NCBI GenBank assembly: GCA_963693315.1
Contig: OY856186.1
Coordinates: 384,936,031-385,000,030 of the forward strand
Direction: 5' to 3'
DNA length: 64,000 bases
DNA from: Diogma glabrata
Taxonomy: Eukaryota > Arthropoda > Insecta > Diptera > Cylindrotomidae
The position numbers were made by a program, and so were the translations under genes. A model generated the notes under the pieces. That model saw only the letters and a program-made list of their open reading frames with translations, was not told the DNA's origin and did not search any database. Below, piece by piece: positions 12,600 through 23,290 of the stretch (its first letter is position 1; each line of letters begins with the position of its first letter).

Positions 12600-12899
12600 C
12601 TACTATTCTTGATCTTCTTTTAGTCAAATTTCGTTGTTCTACTTGATTTCAATTGAAACTCGAATATCTTTTTACCATTATTAGATTATCCTTTGTTGGA
12701 ATTGACAATTTTGACAGTTAAACTTAGTCATAGTTTCAAGTTATCCAGCTGTTAGAATTGTCAATTTAAATATTGTCATTTTGAATATTGTCTATTTGGA
12801 GATTGTCAATTCATAACTGTTAATTTAATTTTGTTGGAATTGTTTTGAGAATTGTTTTTGCGAATTATATATAATTGTCATAAATTGTCTATCAATTTT
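12600..12899. other. AT-rich stretch with attgtca echoes
   Basis: The short motif attgtca with variants recurs several times between 12690 and 12900, probably a decayed simple repeat. No gene. Confidence 0.4.
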
Positions 12900-13028
12900 G
12901 CAAATATAAGAGGGTTAAATGTCAACCTTAATGCTGTGCACCTTTCTTGAAAATCTTAAGCCTGATATTCTTTTTTTAACGGAAACGATTATCAGTGCAA
13001 GAGCACTGGTTGCTGGACAAAATTAAAT

Positions 13029-13658
13029 ATGTTTGTCTTAACTATGAACTTGAATCTTCATTCTTTTTCATACATGGTCTTTGTGCGTTTATTAGAAATT
13101 CTGTACCATATGAAAATAAATAATTTGGAATTAAATTCAAAATTTCATAATATGGTTTCCCTTAAGATTGCCTGTTCTAATCAAACTCTGTTCGTCTTTG
13201 GATTGTATCGCTCGCCCAACTCACTTGAGCACATAAATTTATTTCATGACCTATCTGAGAAGATAGATAGGTTGGCCGTGTATCCTAATGCTGAAACTAT
13301 AGTTCTTGGTGATTTTAATGTTCAAAATAAAGAATGGCTTACACACAGCTCTAAAACTGATGAATTAGGTAAAGAGGCGGAGCTTTTTGCTCTTTATCAT
13401 AACTTCGCTCAGATAATAGACCAGCTTACCAGAGTTCCTGACATTCACGACCAAAATAGTAACTTACTTGATTTGTTTTTGATAAATGATCCTTCGTTGG
13501 TACAGTTTAAAGTATCAGAGCCATTAGGTGGATCAGATCATAATTTGATATCCACACATTTAAATATACAAGTACCTAAACAGTTTAAAGCTAATCCTCG
13601 TCTTGTTTGGGATTATAAAACTGCAGATTGGCAGGAGCTTAGAGTTTTCTATAAATAG
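13029..13658 (+). pseudogene. LINE ORF2 endonuclease domain, degraded
   Basis: This 209-codon frame holds the second half of an apurinic-like (exonuclease-endonuclease-phosphatase) endonuclease, which nicks target DNA for target-primed reverse transcription. Visible motifs are GLYRSPNS (residues 58-65), the catalytic GDFN at 94-97 and the catalytic SDH at 169-171. The N-terminal part, including the first catalytic asparagine and glutamate, must be read in other frames upstream (for example NVNLNAVHL near 12920 and FLTET near 12975), so the domain is frameshifted. A stop at 13656 ends the frame before the link to RT. Confidence 0.85.
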
Positions 13659-13827
13659 TTTTCCATGGAAACGTAATTGTCTTTCCCATCAAGATCCAAA
13701 CATCGCTGCTTCTAATTTTTCAGAAATAATACAAATGGGTATGCGCAGATTGGTTTTCGAGTAAATGCAAAAAAGCAATTAGAATTTAAAAAAAAGGCTT
13801 TTCAAAAGTTTATTCAAAACAAAACTG

Positions 13828-15076
13828 ATGAAAACCTTATGTAGAAAACTAATAAATACAGAGAAACATCATTTTATTAAAACAAAAGCTAGTAAATTTG
13901 CTGAGCATCCAACTGGTTCGAGAAATTTTTATAAAGCCGCTAAGGCTGTTCAAGGAAATTTTTGTAAGTCTTCTATACCTGCTCTTATTGATAGAGATAT
14001 ACCTGTTATTGACCCTAAAGAGAAAGCTAATTTATTGGGTAACTGTTTCTCGTTAAATTCTCCGTTAGCAGAACCCAATTTCCAACCTATACCAATTCCT
14101 AGAGTTTCTAACAAAATGGGGCGGATCATTTTTCGTAAAAACATAATCCGAAAAAATGCTTTTTTAAAATAACACTAATAAGGCATCTGGACCTGATAGT
14201 ATGGCTCCAATTATTCTTAAAATCTTTGCTAATGAGTAGGCACATATATGGAAAATGGCTAGCGTACAGCCAGTTGCAAAGAAAGGTTCTAAAGCAGATC
14301 CAACTAACTACAGACCCATATCAATTTTATTGGTTGTTTCTAAAATATTTGAGAAATACATTAATTTTAATATTATAAGCTTCTTAGAGTCTTCAAAACT
14401 TCTCAATGAAAGAGAATACGGATTCCGTAAAGGAAGAGCGACAGGAGATTTACTTTCGTTTGTCACGCATATCTGGAACATGTCGCTTGAAAACCATGGT
14501 GAAACTTTCGGTGTAGCTCTTGATATTACTAAAGCATTTGACAAAGTATGGCACGACAATCTTATATGCAAATTGAGATGCTACGGTTTAGACGAGCAAC
14601 TTATTTCTTGGTTACAGAGCTTTATATCTGAGCGTGAATTTCGGGTTAATATTGATGGTGTCTCATCAGACACCTCTGTTCCGCTTCATCACCTACTCTT
14701 TTTCTTCTCTATATCAATGACTAGTTAGATTCAACATTTAATCCCATCCATAGTTTTTCTGATGATAGCACACTTCATGCGTCTCATGAAATGCCAAATC
14801 CTTATGCACCAGCAACAGTTAATGTCGCTAGATCAAATTTGATAGATTCATTAAATATTGATTTAAAAACAATCTTGGATTGATGTGTTGCTAACAGTGT
14901 TAAATTCAACACGAGTAAAACTCAAGTTTGCCATTTTTCTAGGTTATCAACACCTAATCCGTTTTCATTAAAGTTTGATTCAAATGATCTTGAAGAGAAA
15001 GAATCTATTAGACTTCTAGGAGTTGAGATTGAAAATAATATGGAATGGAATTATCATATTTGCAGCCTAGCTAATA
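13828..15076 (+). pseudogene. LINE ORF2 reverse transcriptase, first part, degraded
   Basis: The frame at 13828-14172 covers the region before RT. The sequence then reads NKASGPDSMAPIILK across a frame change near 14170. The 14255-14728 frame contains the RT blocks ADPTNYRPISIL, EYGFRKGRATGDLL and GVALDITKAFDKVWH, where the first catalytic aspartate lies. The usual GVPQGSVLSPLLF block is disrupted (VPLHHLLF). FSDDSTLH near 14757 corresponds to the catalytic FADD, with a serine in place of alanine. A TGA follows near 14882. The thumb-region phrase SIRLLGVEIENNMEW is readable just before the MITE at 15077. Confidence 0.85.
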
Positions 15077-15578
15077 CTACGTTCATATTACGATGAAATC
15101 AAGCTCGAAATCACCCAAAATTAAAGATTTCAAAAAACTGTTCACATTATCATTAACATGATTAAGTTTGAAATCTATTTGCACATATTCCAAAACTGTG
15201 AAAAAAAATTTTATTTTAGCTATGTAAAAGATATCCAAATAGATTTGTCTGTATTTTTTGGCTTTTTTTTGAGTCCAAACCTCCATCTAAAAAAAAATTT
15301 TTTTGTATGATTCAAAATTTTATTGAAATTTTGCAATAGCCATCTTTTTATTTGAATTCAAAACAAAATATTTGATTTATTAAATGTCACTTTTGAAGTA
15401 GGGCTGTATTTTTTTTTCGAAAATCAAATATTCAGGGGTGCTTAGCGTGATTTAGAATGGATTTGCTTTAAATCAACTTTCGACATGATTTTAGTTTTGT
15501 ATGAAAAAATTAATCAAAACAAGCTGATAATCGAGCTGAAATCAAAAATTGTTTAAAATCATGGCAATGTGAACGTAG
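15077..15578. mobile_element. 502-bp MITE inserted in the LINE, TA target duplication
   Basis: The left end ctacgttcatattacgatga and the reverse complement of the right end (ctacgttcacattgccatga) agree at most positions, an imperfect terminal inverted repeat of about 20-24 bp. The element is flanked by TA on both sides (15075-15076 and 15579-15580). LINE RT homology stops at its left edge and resumes a few bases after its right edge. TA duplication suggests mobilisation by a Tc1/mariner-type transposase. The interior has no transposase coding potential. Confidence 0.8.
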
Positions 15579-16165
15579 TATAAGAACGCTGTTTAAAAAT
15601 TGGGTTTTTTGGGTCGTTGTCGTAAAGTTTTTAATAGCAAGCAGCTTTTTTTAATATATAAGTCATTTATTCGTCCCTGCATGGAGTATTGTTCTCACAT
15701 ATGGGGTGTTGCCTACGTAAGTAGTTTAAAATGTCTTGATTCTATACAGCGGAGATCTATTAAATTGATCGGCAATTTAAATCTTACTAACGAGCTTGAT
15801 TCCTTGCAACCTAGAAGAGATGTTGCTGTATATAAATAATATAAGTATAATATAAGTATAATAAAGTATAATATAAGTATGATAAAAGTATATAAGTATA
15901 ATTTTATAAATTATGGATGAACAGGCGTCTGTGGAGATCAAATCGATTTTGTCGGAACCTGCTAACTTTAAGCGTCACACTAGAGCAACAATAGCAGCCC
16001 ATCCTTTCGGTTCGAGAAACAAGATGTAGAACAGTAGCTTTTCAACGTGATTTTTTTAACAGAGTCTCTCGTCTTTGGAATGCCTTACCGGCGTGGGTCT
16101 TTCCTGATAATTTTAACCCTTAAAACTTTAAAATCAACGTGAATAAATTCCTTAAAGAAAATTAA
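15579..16165 (+). pseudogene. LINE ORF2 C-terminal region, degraded
   Basis: The frame at 15600-15839 reads LGRCRKVFNSKQLFLIYKSF, RPCMEYCSHIWG and RRSIKLIGN, the conserved C-terminal region of jockey/CR1-type ORF2. A TATAAG microsatellite at 15836-15905 then interrupts it. Homology resumes in other frames with RHTRATIAAHPFGSRNK, then FQRDFFNRVSRLWNALPAWV and a terminal KFLKEN near 16160. This matches the tail of the 62.3-63.5 kb LINE (QRDFFVRTSYTWNTLPESIV). Confidence 0.8.
15836..15905. repeat. ATAAGTAT microsatellite
   Basis: Short imperfect repeats of tataagtataa and ataaagtataa run for about 70 bp inside the decayed LINE coding region. They look like a local expansion that occurred after the element died. 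Confidence 0.7.
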
Positions 16166-16346
16166 TAAATACCCTTGAGCCTTAGTTCCCCAGTTAGCAT
16201 GGTATCTTCGGATATTCAAAGAAGTTGATCTATAATTTATTATGGTTAACACTAAACATGCCTAGCTTTGAATATAAAAAAAAAATCATTAAGTGTGTCA
16301 ATAACAGCAAATTTTCATATTTTTGGCTTAAAAAACGTTCATTTTA

Positions 16347-17432
16347 TAGTCCAGTCATTTTAGCGATCAACCTTGGAATGAGTGATAATAAGCTGAATTT
16401 TCGTATATACTTTCAGTTTGGCGTTCTAAAAGTTGCCTCAAAAGTCTCATAAGACATCGTGTCTGCGTCGTAAGCTAATTCAAGGTCAAAGGTAACAAAA
16501 ATCAGATTTTCACGATTATCTCGGTTTCCATTGCTCCAATGACGTTAACATCTATAATAAAAAATGTAGAACAAAAAAATTGCAACAAATTTTATTTGAG
16601 ACATTTTCTCATGCGCTCAGTTTTTGCGATAGAGGGCGATGAAGTAGTTTTCTTTTTTTCTTGACTTTGATGCTGCATCAGCTGTTTGGCCACAAAACAC
16701 AGTGTTTTTAAATCTAACACTTCATTCCTCTTTTTACGAGGTACACTGGGTGATGAGAAAGGTTGATCTCCGTCTTTGCGTCGTTTCGATGCAGCTATGG
16801 AATTTTTACTGATGTACACTTTTCGACACACAACATGCACATTCACAGAAGTTAAAATATTAAAGAAGTCTACGTCACCAACATTTCAATCGATACTTGC
16901 AGTTATTTAAGTTTTCAAGCCATGCATCACATTATCAAAATCACCTTCTGCAAGTGGTTTCTCACAGATAAAACAGAAATTTAGCTGTAATTTTCAAAAT
17001 TTTACGTCCGTCGTTGCCAAGATCGGAAACGAGAATAATCGACAATTATTAAAAGTTCAAGGTATTATTCACAGATATTCACGGTTTACGTTGCATTACA
17101 GTACGTATGACTGAGCGCTGTGTGCTCACCGCCTTCTATCGCAAAAACGGTTGAGCGCATGAAAAAATGTTTCCAATAAAATTGGTCACAAATTTTATGT
17201 TCTACAATTTCTGTAATAAATGTTAACATAATTGGAGCAATAGAAACCGAGGTAATCGCGAAAAACTGTTTTTTGGTACCTTTGACCTAGAATAACTTAC
17301 GACGCATACACGAGATTTTATGAGACTTTTGAGGCAACTTTGAGAACGCCAAAATGAAGGTATATACGAAAAGTTAGCTTATTATCTCTCATTCCGAGGT
17401 TGACCCATTTGTATGCTAAAATGACTGGACTA
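16347..17432. mobile_element. 1.09-kb foldback element with ~300-bp inverted arms
   Basis: The left arm (about 16347-16640) and right arm (about 17135-17432) are reverse complements over about 300 bp with moderate divergence. The ends are tagtccagtcattttag and ctaaaatgactggacta. Matching inner blocks include gataataagct, ttttggcgttct, aaagttgcctcaaaagtctc and catgcgctca. TTA lies outside both ends (16344-16346 and 17433-17435), a possible 3-bp or TA target duplication. The unique centre carries a short coding remnant on the minus strand. The layout fits a non-autonomous DNA transposon or a foldback derivative. Confidence 0.85.
16592..17010 (-). pseudogene. coding remnant inside the foldback element (Cys/His motif protein)
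   Basis: Read on the minus strand, the segment gives FCFICEKPLAEGDFDNVMHG with an in-frame stop soon after, then VNVHVVCRKVYISKNSIAAS and KRRKDG. The pair CxxC plus VHxxCRKxY looks like a small zinc-binding module; similar arrangements occur at the start of uncharacterised transposon-associated insect proteins, which is recollection rather than a search result. The open part runs 84 codons from 16846 to 16592, and the upstream cysteine part is separated by stops near 16909 and 16885. It is probably the N-terminus of the protein of a related autonomous element, now broken. Confidence 0.5.
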
Positions 17433-17504
17433 TTAAGTGATTACGAGTAGGAACATAGAATTTTAGAGAAATTTTGATGGTAGGGATTGGTATATGAGAT
17501 CATT

Positions 17505-17870
17505 ATAACTTTGTCAAAAAAAATGTTGTCAAGTGTGTCAAAAGAAAGATTTTTATTTATTTTTTTACCCAATTTTTTGAAAAAAATAAAATTTATTATT
17601 TGTTTGAAATGAAATTTTATTATTATTATTGAGAATTATGGCATTCATTATAAGTTTGTCAAAAAAATTTTGTCAAGTGTGTCAAAAGAAATATTTTTAT
17701 TTACTTATTTACCAAATTTTTTGGAAAAAAATAAAATTAATAATCTGTATGACATGAAATTTTATTATTATTATAGAGAATTATGGCATTATAAGTTTGT
17801 AGAAAAATAATGTCAAGTGTGTCAAAAAACGATTTCATTAATTTTTTTAGCCAATTTTTTGGAAAAAAAA
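17505..17870. repeat. tandem repeat, ~145-bp unit, 2.5 copies
   Basis: The phrase gtcaagtgtgtcaaaa, preceded by gtttgtcaaaaa-like sequence, occurs three times. The units start at 17513, 17658 and about 17799 (145 and 141 bp apart). Each is followed by a phe/lys-type AT block and ccaattttttggaaaaaa. Divergence is modest. Confidence 0.8.
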
Positions 17871-17929
17871 TGTAGCTCTTTTTATGACGTAAATGTAATT
17901 TAAAATGAAATTGGACATGAAAATTTTTG

Positions 17930-18250
17930 AATTTGTTATAGTTTTTGAAATATTTTTGGAATTTTGAAAAAAATTTGTATGTTTGATTTTGTAATAATTT
18001 TTGCAATATTTTTAGAATTTTGGAAAAAGTTTTAATTTTTGATTTTGTAAGAATTTTTGGAATATTTTTAGAATTTTGGAAAAGTTTGAATTTTTAAGAA
18101 TTTTTGGAATATTATTGGCATTTAGAAAAAGTTTAAATATTTGATTTTATTCTAATTTTTGGAATTTTGAAAAAAGTTTGATTTTATTTAATTTTGGGAA
18201 TTTCTTTTGGAATTTTGAAAGAAATATGAATTTGTTATTTTGTAATATTT
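17930..18250. repeat. decayed short tandem repeat (ggaatatttttagaattttg)
   Basis: Phrases of the type tttttggaatatttttagaa and ttttggaaaaagttt recur about six times with spacings of roughly 40-60 bp. No coding potential. Confidence 0.65.
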
Positions 18251-20591
18251 TCTCGAAACGCTAAATGGAGAGGTTTTTGAGTAGTTTGCTGAGTGTATCA
18301 TCTTTTCACTAAATTATGTTAATTTATGATCTATTATAATTTTCCGGCATCGTATTGATGTTGCGTGTTAGTTTTGTAAGAAATTTTTAAACAGAGATAA
18401 AAAAATACTTGTACTTTAACAAAGAGTTATGTTTGATATACATCGCTGCCCAAAACTAAAACCCGTGTCCTCATAAAAGTTTTCTGCTGAAAACTGTATC
18501 AAAATCCTTAACCCAGACCGAAGTCTTGATATCTCAGAGCTGTGAGATTTCAGCTCCTCCATATTTTTCATTTAACTTGGAATATAAATTCAAATAAACA
18601 AATTTCTCTAAAAGTGCAATCTTTAATCAATAAATGACACCAAAACATTTACTTGTTTTTCATTTATAATAATTTAACTAAAAATTATATTTGTACTATT
18701 GAATTTCAACTATTTTTTTTAAATTTAATCTGACCTTGGTTGGTTTCGGATATTTATGGACTACAGGATATTATTTAGGATACTATTTTGGATATTTATG
18801 GACTACATACATCATTTTTCTCTAAACTTTTAATAGAAATTTGACATTACAAACGGCAAACGGTTCTAATGAATTTAATACGATCGTGCAAATTACTATC
18901 AAACGGGAAAAAAAATTTTGGAAAATTTTCTAAACCAATAAAAAATATATCATACAGGACCGCATTGGGAGAAAACAAAATACAGGAATTAAAAAAGACG
19001 GTAAGTGTGTGTCTCGGATAAGTTGTTTGAATACATTGACTCAAGAATGAGATCAATCGCGTTAACGAATTGGTTCAGCCCTTGTAGTGTTCTTTTTTAG
19101 AAAATGTTTTCGCTATGATTTGGCCCTCGGAAAAAAAATTTACAAAACGGCAACGATTTGAAAACAGAAATTTTTCTATTTTGCGTCTAAAATAAAGTCA
19201 TTTCGATACCCAAATGCGTATCGAAATGGCCTTCATTACGATACGCAAAGTTTTGTCTTTCAAGGTTGGTCACATTGGTTATACAAACGTCAGTGAACTT
19301 TAAAACGAATAATTATGTAAATAAAATTAATAAGAATATCTAAATTAGTGTTAAATATTTTAATTAATTAAAATAATTAGTAATAATAACAAAATTTCAA
19401 ATTCACTAATTTTAAATAAAATACACAGTTTTTAAAATTTCAAGACAAAAATGCAAAATAGAAAAAATAGTATAAAAACTCGTTTCATAAGACGTTTTAT
19501 CGCAAAACAGATTGCGTGCGATAAAATCGTCGATTATGAAACTAGTTTCTTAATATACTATTTTTTACCCCTGTTTTTTACCCCTGTTTTTTACCTTTCC
19601 GAATTTTTTAAAAACAGTAAAAAAATTTAAAAATCCAAGGAACAGACTAAAAAGGGTTATACAAAGAAGATTACTATTAAAATTTAAGTGGATTCAAGTT
19701 CTTATACCTGAGATACCAATTACCATGTCAAACATTTCGAAAAAAGAAGTGTCGTGAAAAATACGTTTAAAAATAATAATAAATCTGAGCTGAACACCAA
19801 ACATGAAATAGTTACAACTATACACGTTATAACAATCGGATTATAAATTTCTAAGGGGCTAATATTTGGGGCAACATCTGCAGCTTTTTGGTTGTTTCCG
19901 CGTCACAAAAGCCGCCGTAACTCCGAAAACAATTTTAATTTTGACAAATATTTTTGAGGACATATTTGAAAAGGTCTGATCTTTGAAAGTATGCAAAACA
20001 ACTCCATTTTTTTTTAATTTTGATACCAGAACACCCCCTTAAGTCAGTGAAAAAACAAATGAGACTAAAACGTACATACCAATAAATCTTACCTCTTTTC
20101 TATTGAAACTCATTGTTTTTGCTATATAAAAAATACATATACTCCATGTAAGCTTATATTAAAAACTCGAAATCAATCTACTACATTTTTGACTTTAATA
20201 ATATAACTGCAATACTTGCAAGAAGAGAGAGTCTTGCAAGAAGAGAGAATTGAGATCGTCCAATATATTTTATCACTATTTTCTCTGGATCTTATTTTTA
20301 AGCTGTATCTGACAATTTTTCTAGAGTATCAAATCCACTCTAATCGGCTTGCATTTTAGGCCCAATTTGTTTATGTATGGCTATTAATACACCAACAGGC
20401 TCAAGTGCTTTGTTATTTGAAAGTATAAAAGTCACTGAAATTTCATCATTTGCATTCCATTCTAACTCTACGATTTTTTTTTTAGTACAGTTCTTTGACT
20501 GCCTAAAAGTTGATTGTAACACTGATATTTGCATTCGTCATTTTTTTAAAAATCATCGTCATTAGCACTCATCAGAAAACCGAAAAGAGGA
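18251..20591. other. gene-free AT-rich sequence
   Basis: Nothing supportable as a gene. It contains the hairpin at 19462-19566, described separately, and a small 19-bp tandem duplication (cttgcaagaagagagag) near 20216-20253. The open frames at 20340-20565 lie in opposite directions over the same AT-rich stretch and show no motif. Confidence 0.5.
19462..19566. repeat. long hairpin, ~45-bp imperfect arms
   Basis: The left arm runs from aaaaaatagtata through ctcgtttcataa to gacgttttatcgca. The right arm runs from tgcgataaaatcgtc through ttatgaaactagttt to tatactatttttt. Together they form an almost continuous palindrome with a loop of about 10 bases near 19505-19515. It could be a minimal foldback MITE. 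Confidence 0.75.
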
Positions 20592-20595
20592 GAAT
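20592..20595. other. target site duplication GAAT (left)
   Basis: GAAT precedes the left LTR, and the same four bases follow the right LTR at 30905-30908. GAAT also follows the duplicate LTR at 38637-38640. Confidence 0.75.
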
Positions 20596-22188
20596 TGTAA
20601 CGAACCTTTGCCGCCACTTTTAAAAATTTTGGGGATCGGGCCTTTGTTTAATGCTGCTGGTAATATTATAAGTTTTGTTTCTCAAACAAAAATTTTTTCA
20701 CTTAACAACACTATAAAAACAATACAGAACATAAACACAAATTAAACCCAAAATACACAATAAATTTCTATTATAACATTACGTTCAATTTATTCACTTG
20801 CATTTTTATATTTGATTTTTTTTTTAAATACAGTTTAAATTTTATTACACTAAATCTAAATTTTGACCTAACAAAAAAATAATAATTTAATAAATTAGGT
20901 TTATTGTAAATAATTACGAAACTCAAAGAAAAAAATGTCTAACTTAATAAATATCATTACTCTTTTAACTTCAAATTAATTAAATGAAATACACAAAAAA
21001 ATAATAAATAGATAAAAATATATACTCAAAAATTTAACTTAACACTAATTTTAATAATTTAAACCACAAAAAATAAACCTATAACACAAAATAATAATTA
21101 AATAAATAAATAAAATTTATACTCATTTTTTTCAATATATTGTTGACGTCCGGTATTATATTTTTTTTCTCCTTCTTCTGCCCAGATGTGACGCCGCCTT
21201 TTTGCCTCTTGAGAGAAACTTCAACCAAGATCGACGTAGAAGAGAAGATCCGAATTGAACAGCAGATCCAAATAGAATAGTTGATCCAAACAGAATAGCT
21301 GATCCAAACAGAATAGTAGATCCAAATAGAATAGTAGATCCAAATAGAATAGCAGATCCAAATAGAATAGTTGATCCAAACAGAATAGTAGATCCAAATA
21401 GAATAGTAGATCCAAATAGAATAGACCGAAGTACGATAAATTTCTGTTTATATAACATTTTGGTTCATGAAACAGGTTTTCACAATTTCCCCAATTAACA
21501 TTTTTTTTTACAATTATTTCTCCTCTGTGGTGTGACCGTTCAACTGTATGTTGAATATATTTTTTTCATATAGAATAATTCGCCTAAATGTTGTTTCACC
21601 AAGCTTTTATCCAATCGGTTGTATTAATTAGGTTTGAATATTGGACGTTTTGTATAATTCGCCTAAATGTTTTCACCAAGCTTTTGATCAATCGGTTGTA
21701 TTATTTATGTTTATGATATTGTGTTCCTTCGTCTATTATTGTTGATGGTCGAAACATTCCACACAATTTAACAGGTGACATTTTCATTAGCTATTGAATT
21801 CTCCCACACGCTAAAGGTTCTTCAAATACGTTTATCTGAGTTGCATCACAAATTCTCTTAGATTTCCTTGGTCTTTTTACTTCAGTGAGCTTTCATCGAT
21901 TTCGCAAAGTTTTTTAACTATAGCAAAAAGTTTGATCACCACCCAAATCGTTCATTTATAAATCTCCGTTCATTCAGAAAAGAATCCAGTGTTCGTTGGA
22001 GACGTTAACATAGAAAAAATGAGTTTTGACGACTAGTTAACTTATAACCTAACAATTATATAAATTTAGCCCTGGTTTTAATTGGTTTAAATTATTAAAA
22101 GAAAGAAATGGATTTGTAAATTATAAAAAACAGAAAAATGGATTTTGATTCTACCATTCTATTCGGGTGTGTCCCGAAGAACGTTACA
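20596..22188 (-). repeat. 3' LTR (LTR A), 1593 bp
   Basis: Ends are tgtaacgaacc and gaagaacgttaca, giving the TG...CA ends expected on either strand. It is the same length as LTR B and LTR C. It differs from both at several sites, for example ccacttttaaa versus ccacgcttaaa near 20615, ttatataacat versus ttatatagcat near 21451, and ttcgcaaagt versus ttcgaaaagt near 21905. Confidence 0.92.
21244..21427 (-). repeat. 18-bp minisatellite inside LTR A
   Basis: About ten copies of gatccaaatagaatagta, with variants caaacag and gttgatcc. Because 18 is a multiple of 3, a minus-strand frame stays open across it and reads ILFGST or ILFGSA in repeats within a 100-codon frame (21458-21156). The same array is present at 29960-30143 in LTR B and 37692-37875 in LTR C. 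Confidence 0.9.
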
Positions 22189-23290
22189 TTACACCGTTGC
22201 TAGATTTTTCGAGAGCATTTTGTTCCAAGACCCAAAGATTAAACAAATCAATTGCAACAAAATGCTCTCGAAAAGTTCCAAACTAAACGTCTGGTTTTTT
22301 TTGAATTTACCCAACACCAAATAGACAGGTTGGAAACATCACTTGGAAGATGTATGACTTGCAATTTTCTTCCAATGTGTTTCCAGCCGCAACCCATCAT
22401 GTTCCAAAAAAAATTTGGAAGATGATGTAAAAAAAAAATATTTATTGTATGCATTCCAAAAAAAAAAAATTAACTTAAAACTAATCAAAACAAACTCCAA
22501 AATAACAAATAAACTGGTAGGAAAACTAATTAAAATTTTTTTTTTAAAGCGTGTATAAAAATAGGTCCAGGCATACAAACCCTACCAACCGCTTTTTTTT
22601 TAGAAAATCTTGCGACTTGCGCTATTCTTCTAAAAAAAAATAACAAAAAAAAATCCCTACCGCATAACAAAAAAAAAAAAAATTCAAAACTAAATTTTGA
22701 ACCTTTTTTTTTCGAAAACTGAACTTATTTAATATGTACCAAAAGGCCCAAAACAGATAGAATAGTTAAATTTATTTTATTGAGCGCGTTGTGGGAAAAC
22801 CAGGTTACCCTAGACCTAACACAACGCCCTCGCTTGAAGGTTATGCAACTTGTGCGATCCTTCGAGTACTAACCTACCTTAAACATTACAACTAAGATCC
22901 CAAAACTTAAAACTAAAATGCAAAGCATGACTGAAAACTAAACTATGCAATGCAAGACAAAACTAACATGTCCAACAGCAATTGGAAGCCATGTACCCAA
23001 TAATTAAAACTAAAACAAATTAAATAAATAATACGAATAATTCCTTATGATCTAAAACATCCAGCCCAAAAAATATTCTAACACCATATATCTATACATA
23101 TACAATTTCTATATTTTACTTTATTAAATATAATTAAATTATGAAAAAACATATACATGCGACGATACAAACAAATTAAAAAACAAACGTATTCAATTCA
23201 CCTTATTTCCACATACACAAAACACATTAAAAGGGTTTTTAATAATTATGACAATAAAGTATAAACTTATAACACATTAAAATGGTAAAC
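22189..23290 (-). other. 3' noncoding region of the gypsy element
   Basis: About 1.1 kb between the pol stop and the 3' LTR, AT-rich with long A/T runs. It includes a near-perfect hairpin at 22208-22274 and a second inverted motif (gcgttgtg at 22788, cacaacgc at 22821). No env frame is visible. Confidence 0.7.
22208..22274. repeat. hairpin ttcgagagcattttgtt / aacaaaatgctctcgaa
   Basis: Perfectly complementary arms of about 17 bases are separated by about 30 bases, just inside the 3' LTR. It may be an RNA structure near the 3' end of the element transcript, or a remnant of a small foldback insertion. Confidence 0.75.

Larger units (their letters stand above)
12900..16165 (+). mobile_element. 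decayed non-LTR retrotransposon (jockey/CR1-like)
   Basis: In order on the plus strand are an endonuclease domain (from the FLTET-like phrase near 12975 to 13658), a reverse transcriptase (13828-15076), and, after a 502-bp MITE, the RT C-terminal region (15579-16165). This is the ORF2 layout of jockey/CR1-type elements. The reading frame is broken repeatedly. The C-terminal block RPCMEYCSHIWG is close to the RPCMEYCCQVWG block of the minus-strand LINE at 62236-63562, so the two belong to related families. The 3' end is placed by the end of homology; no clear poly(A) tail is seen. Confidence 0.85.
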
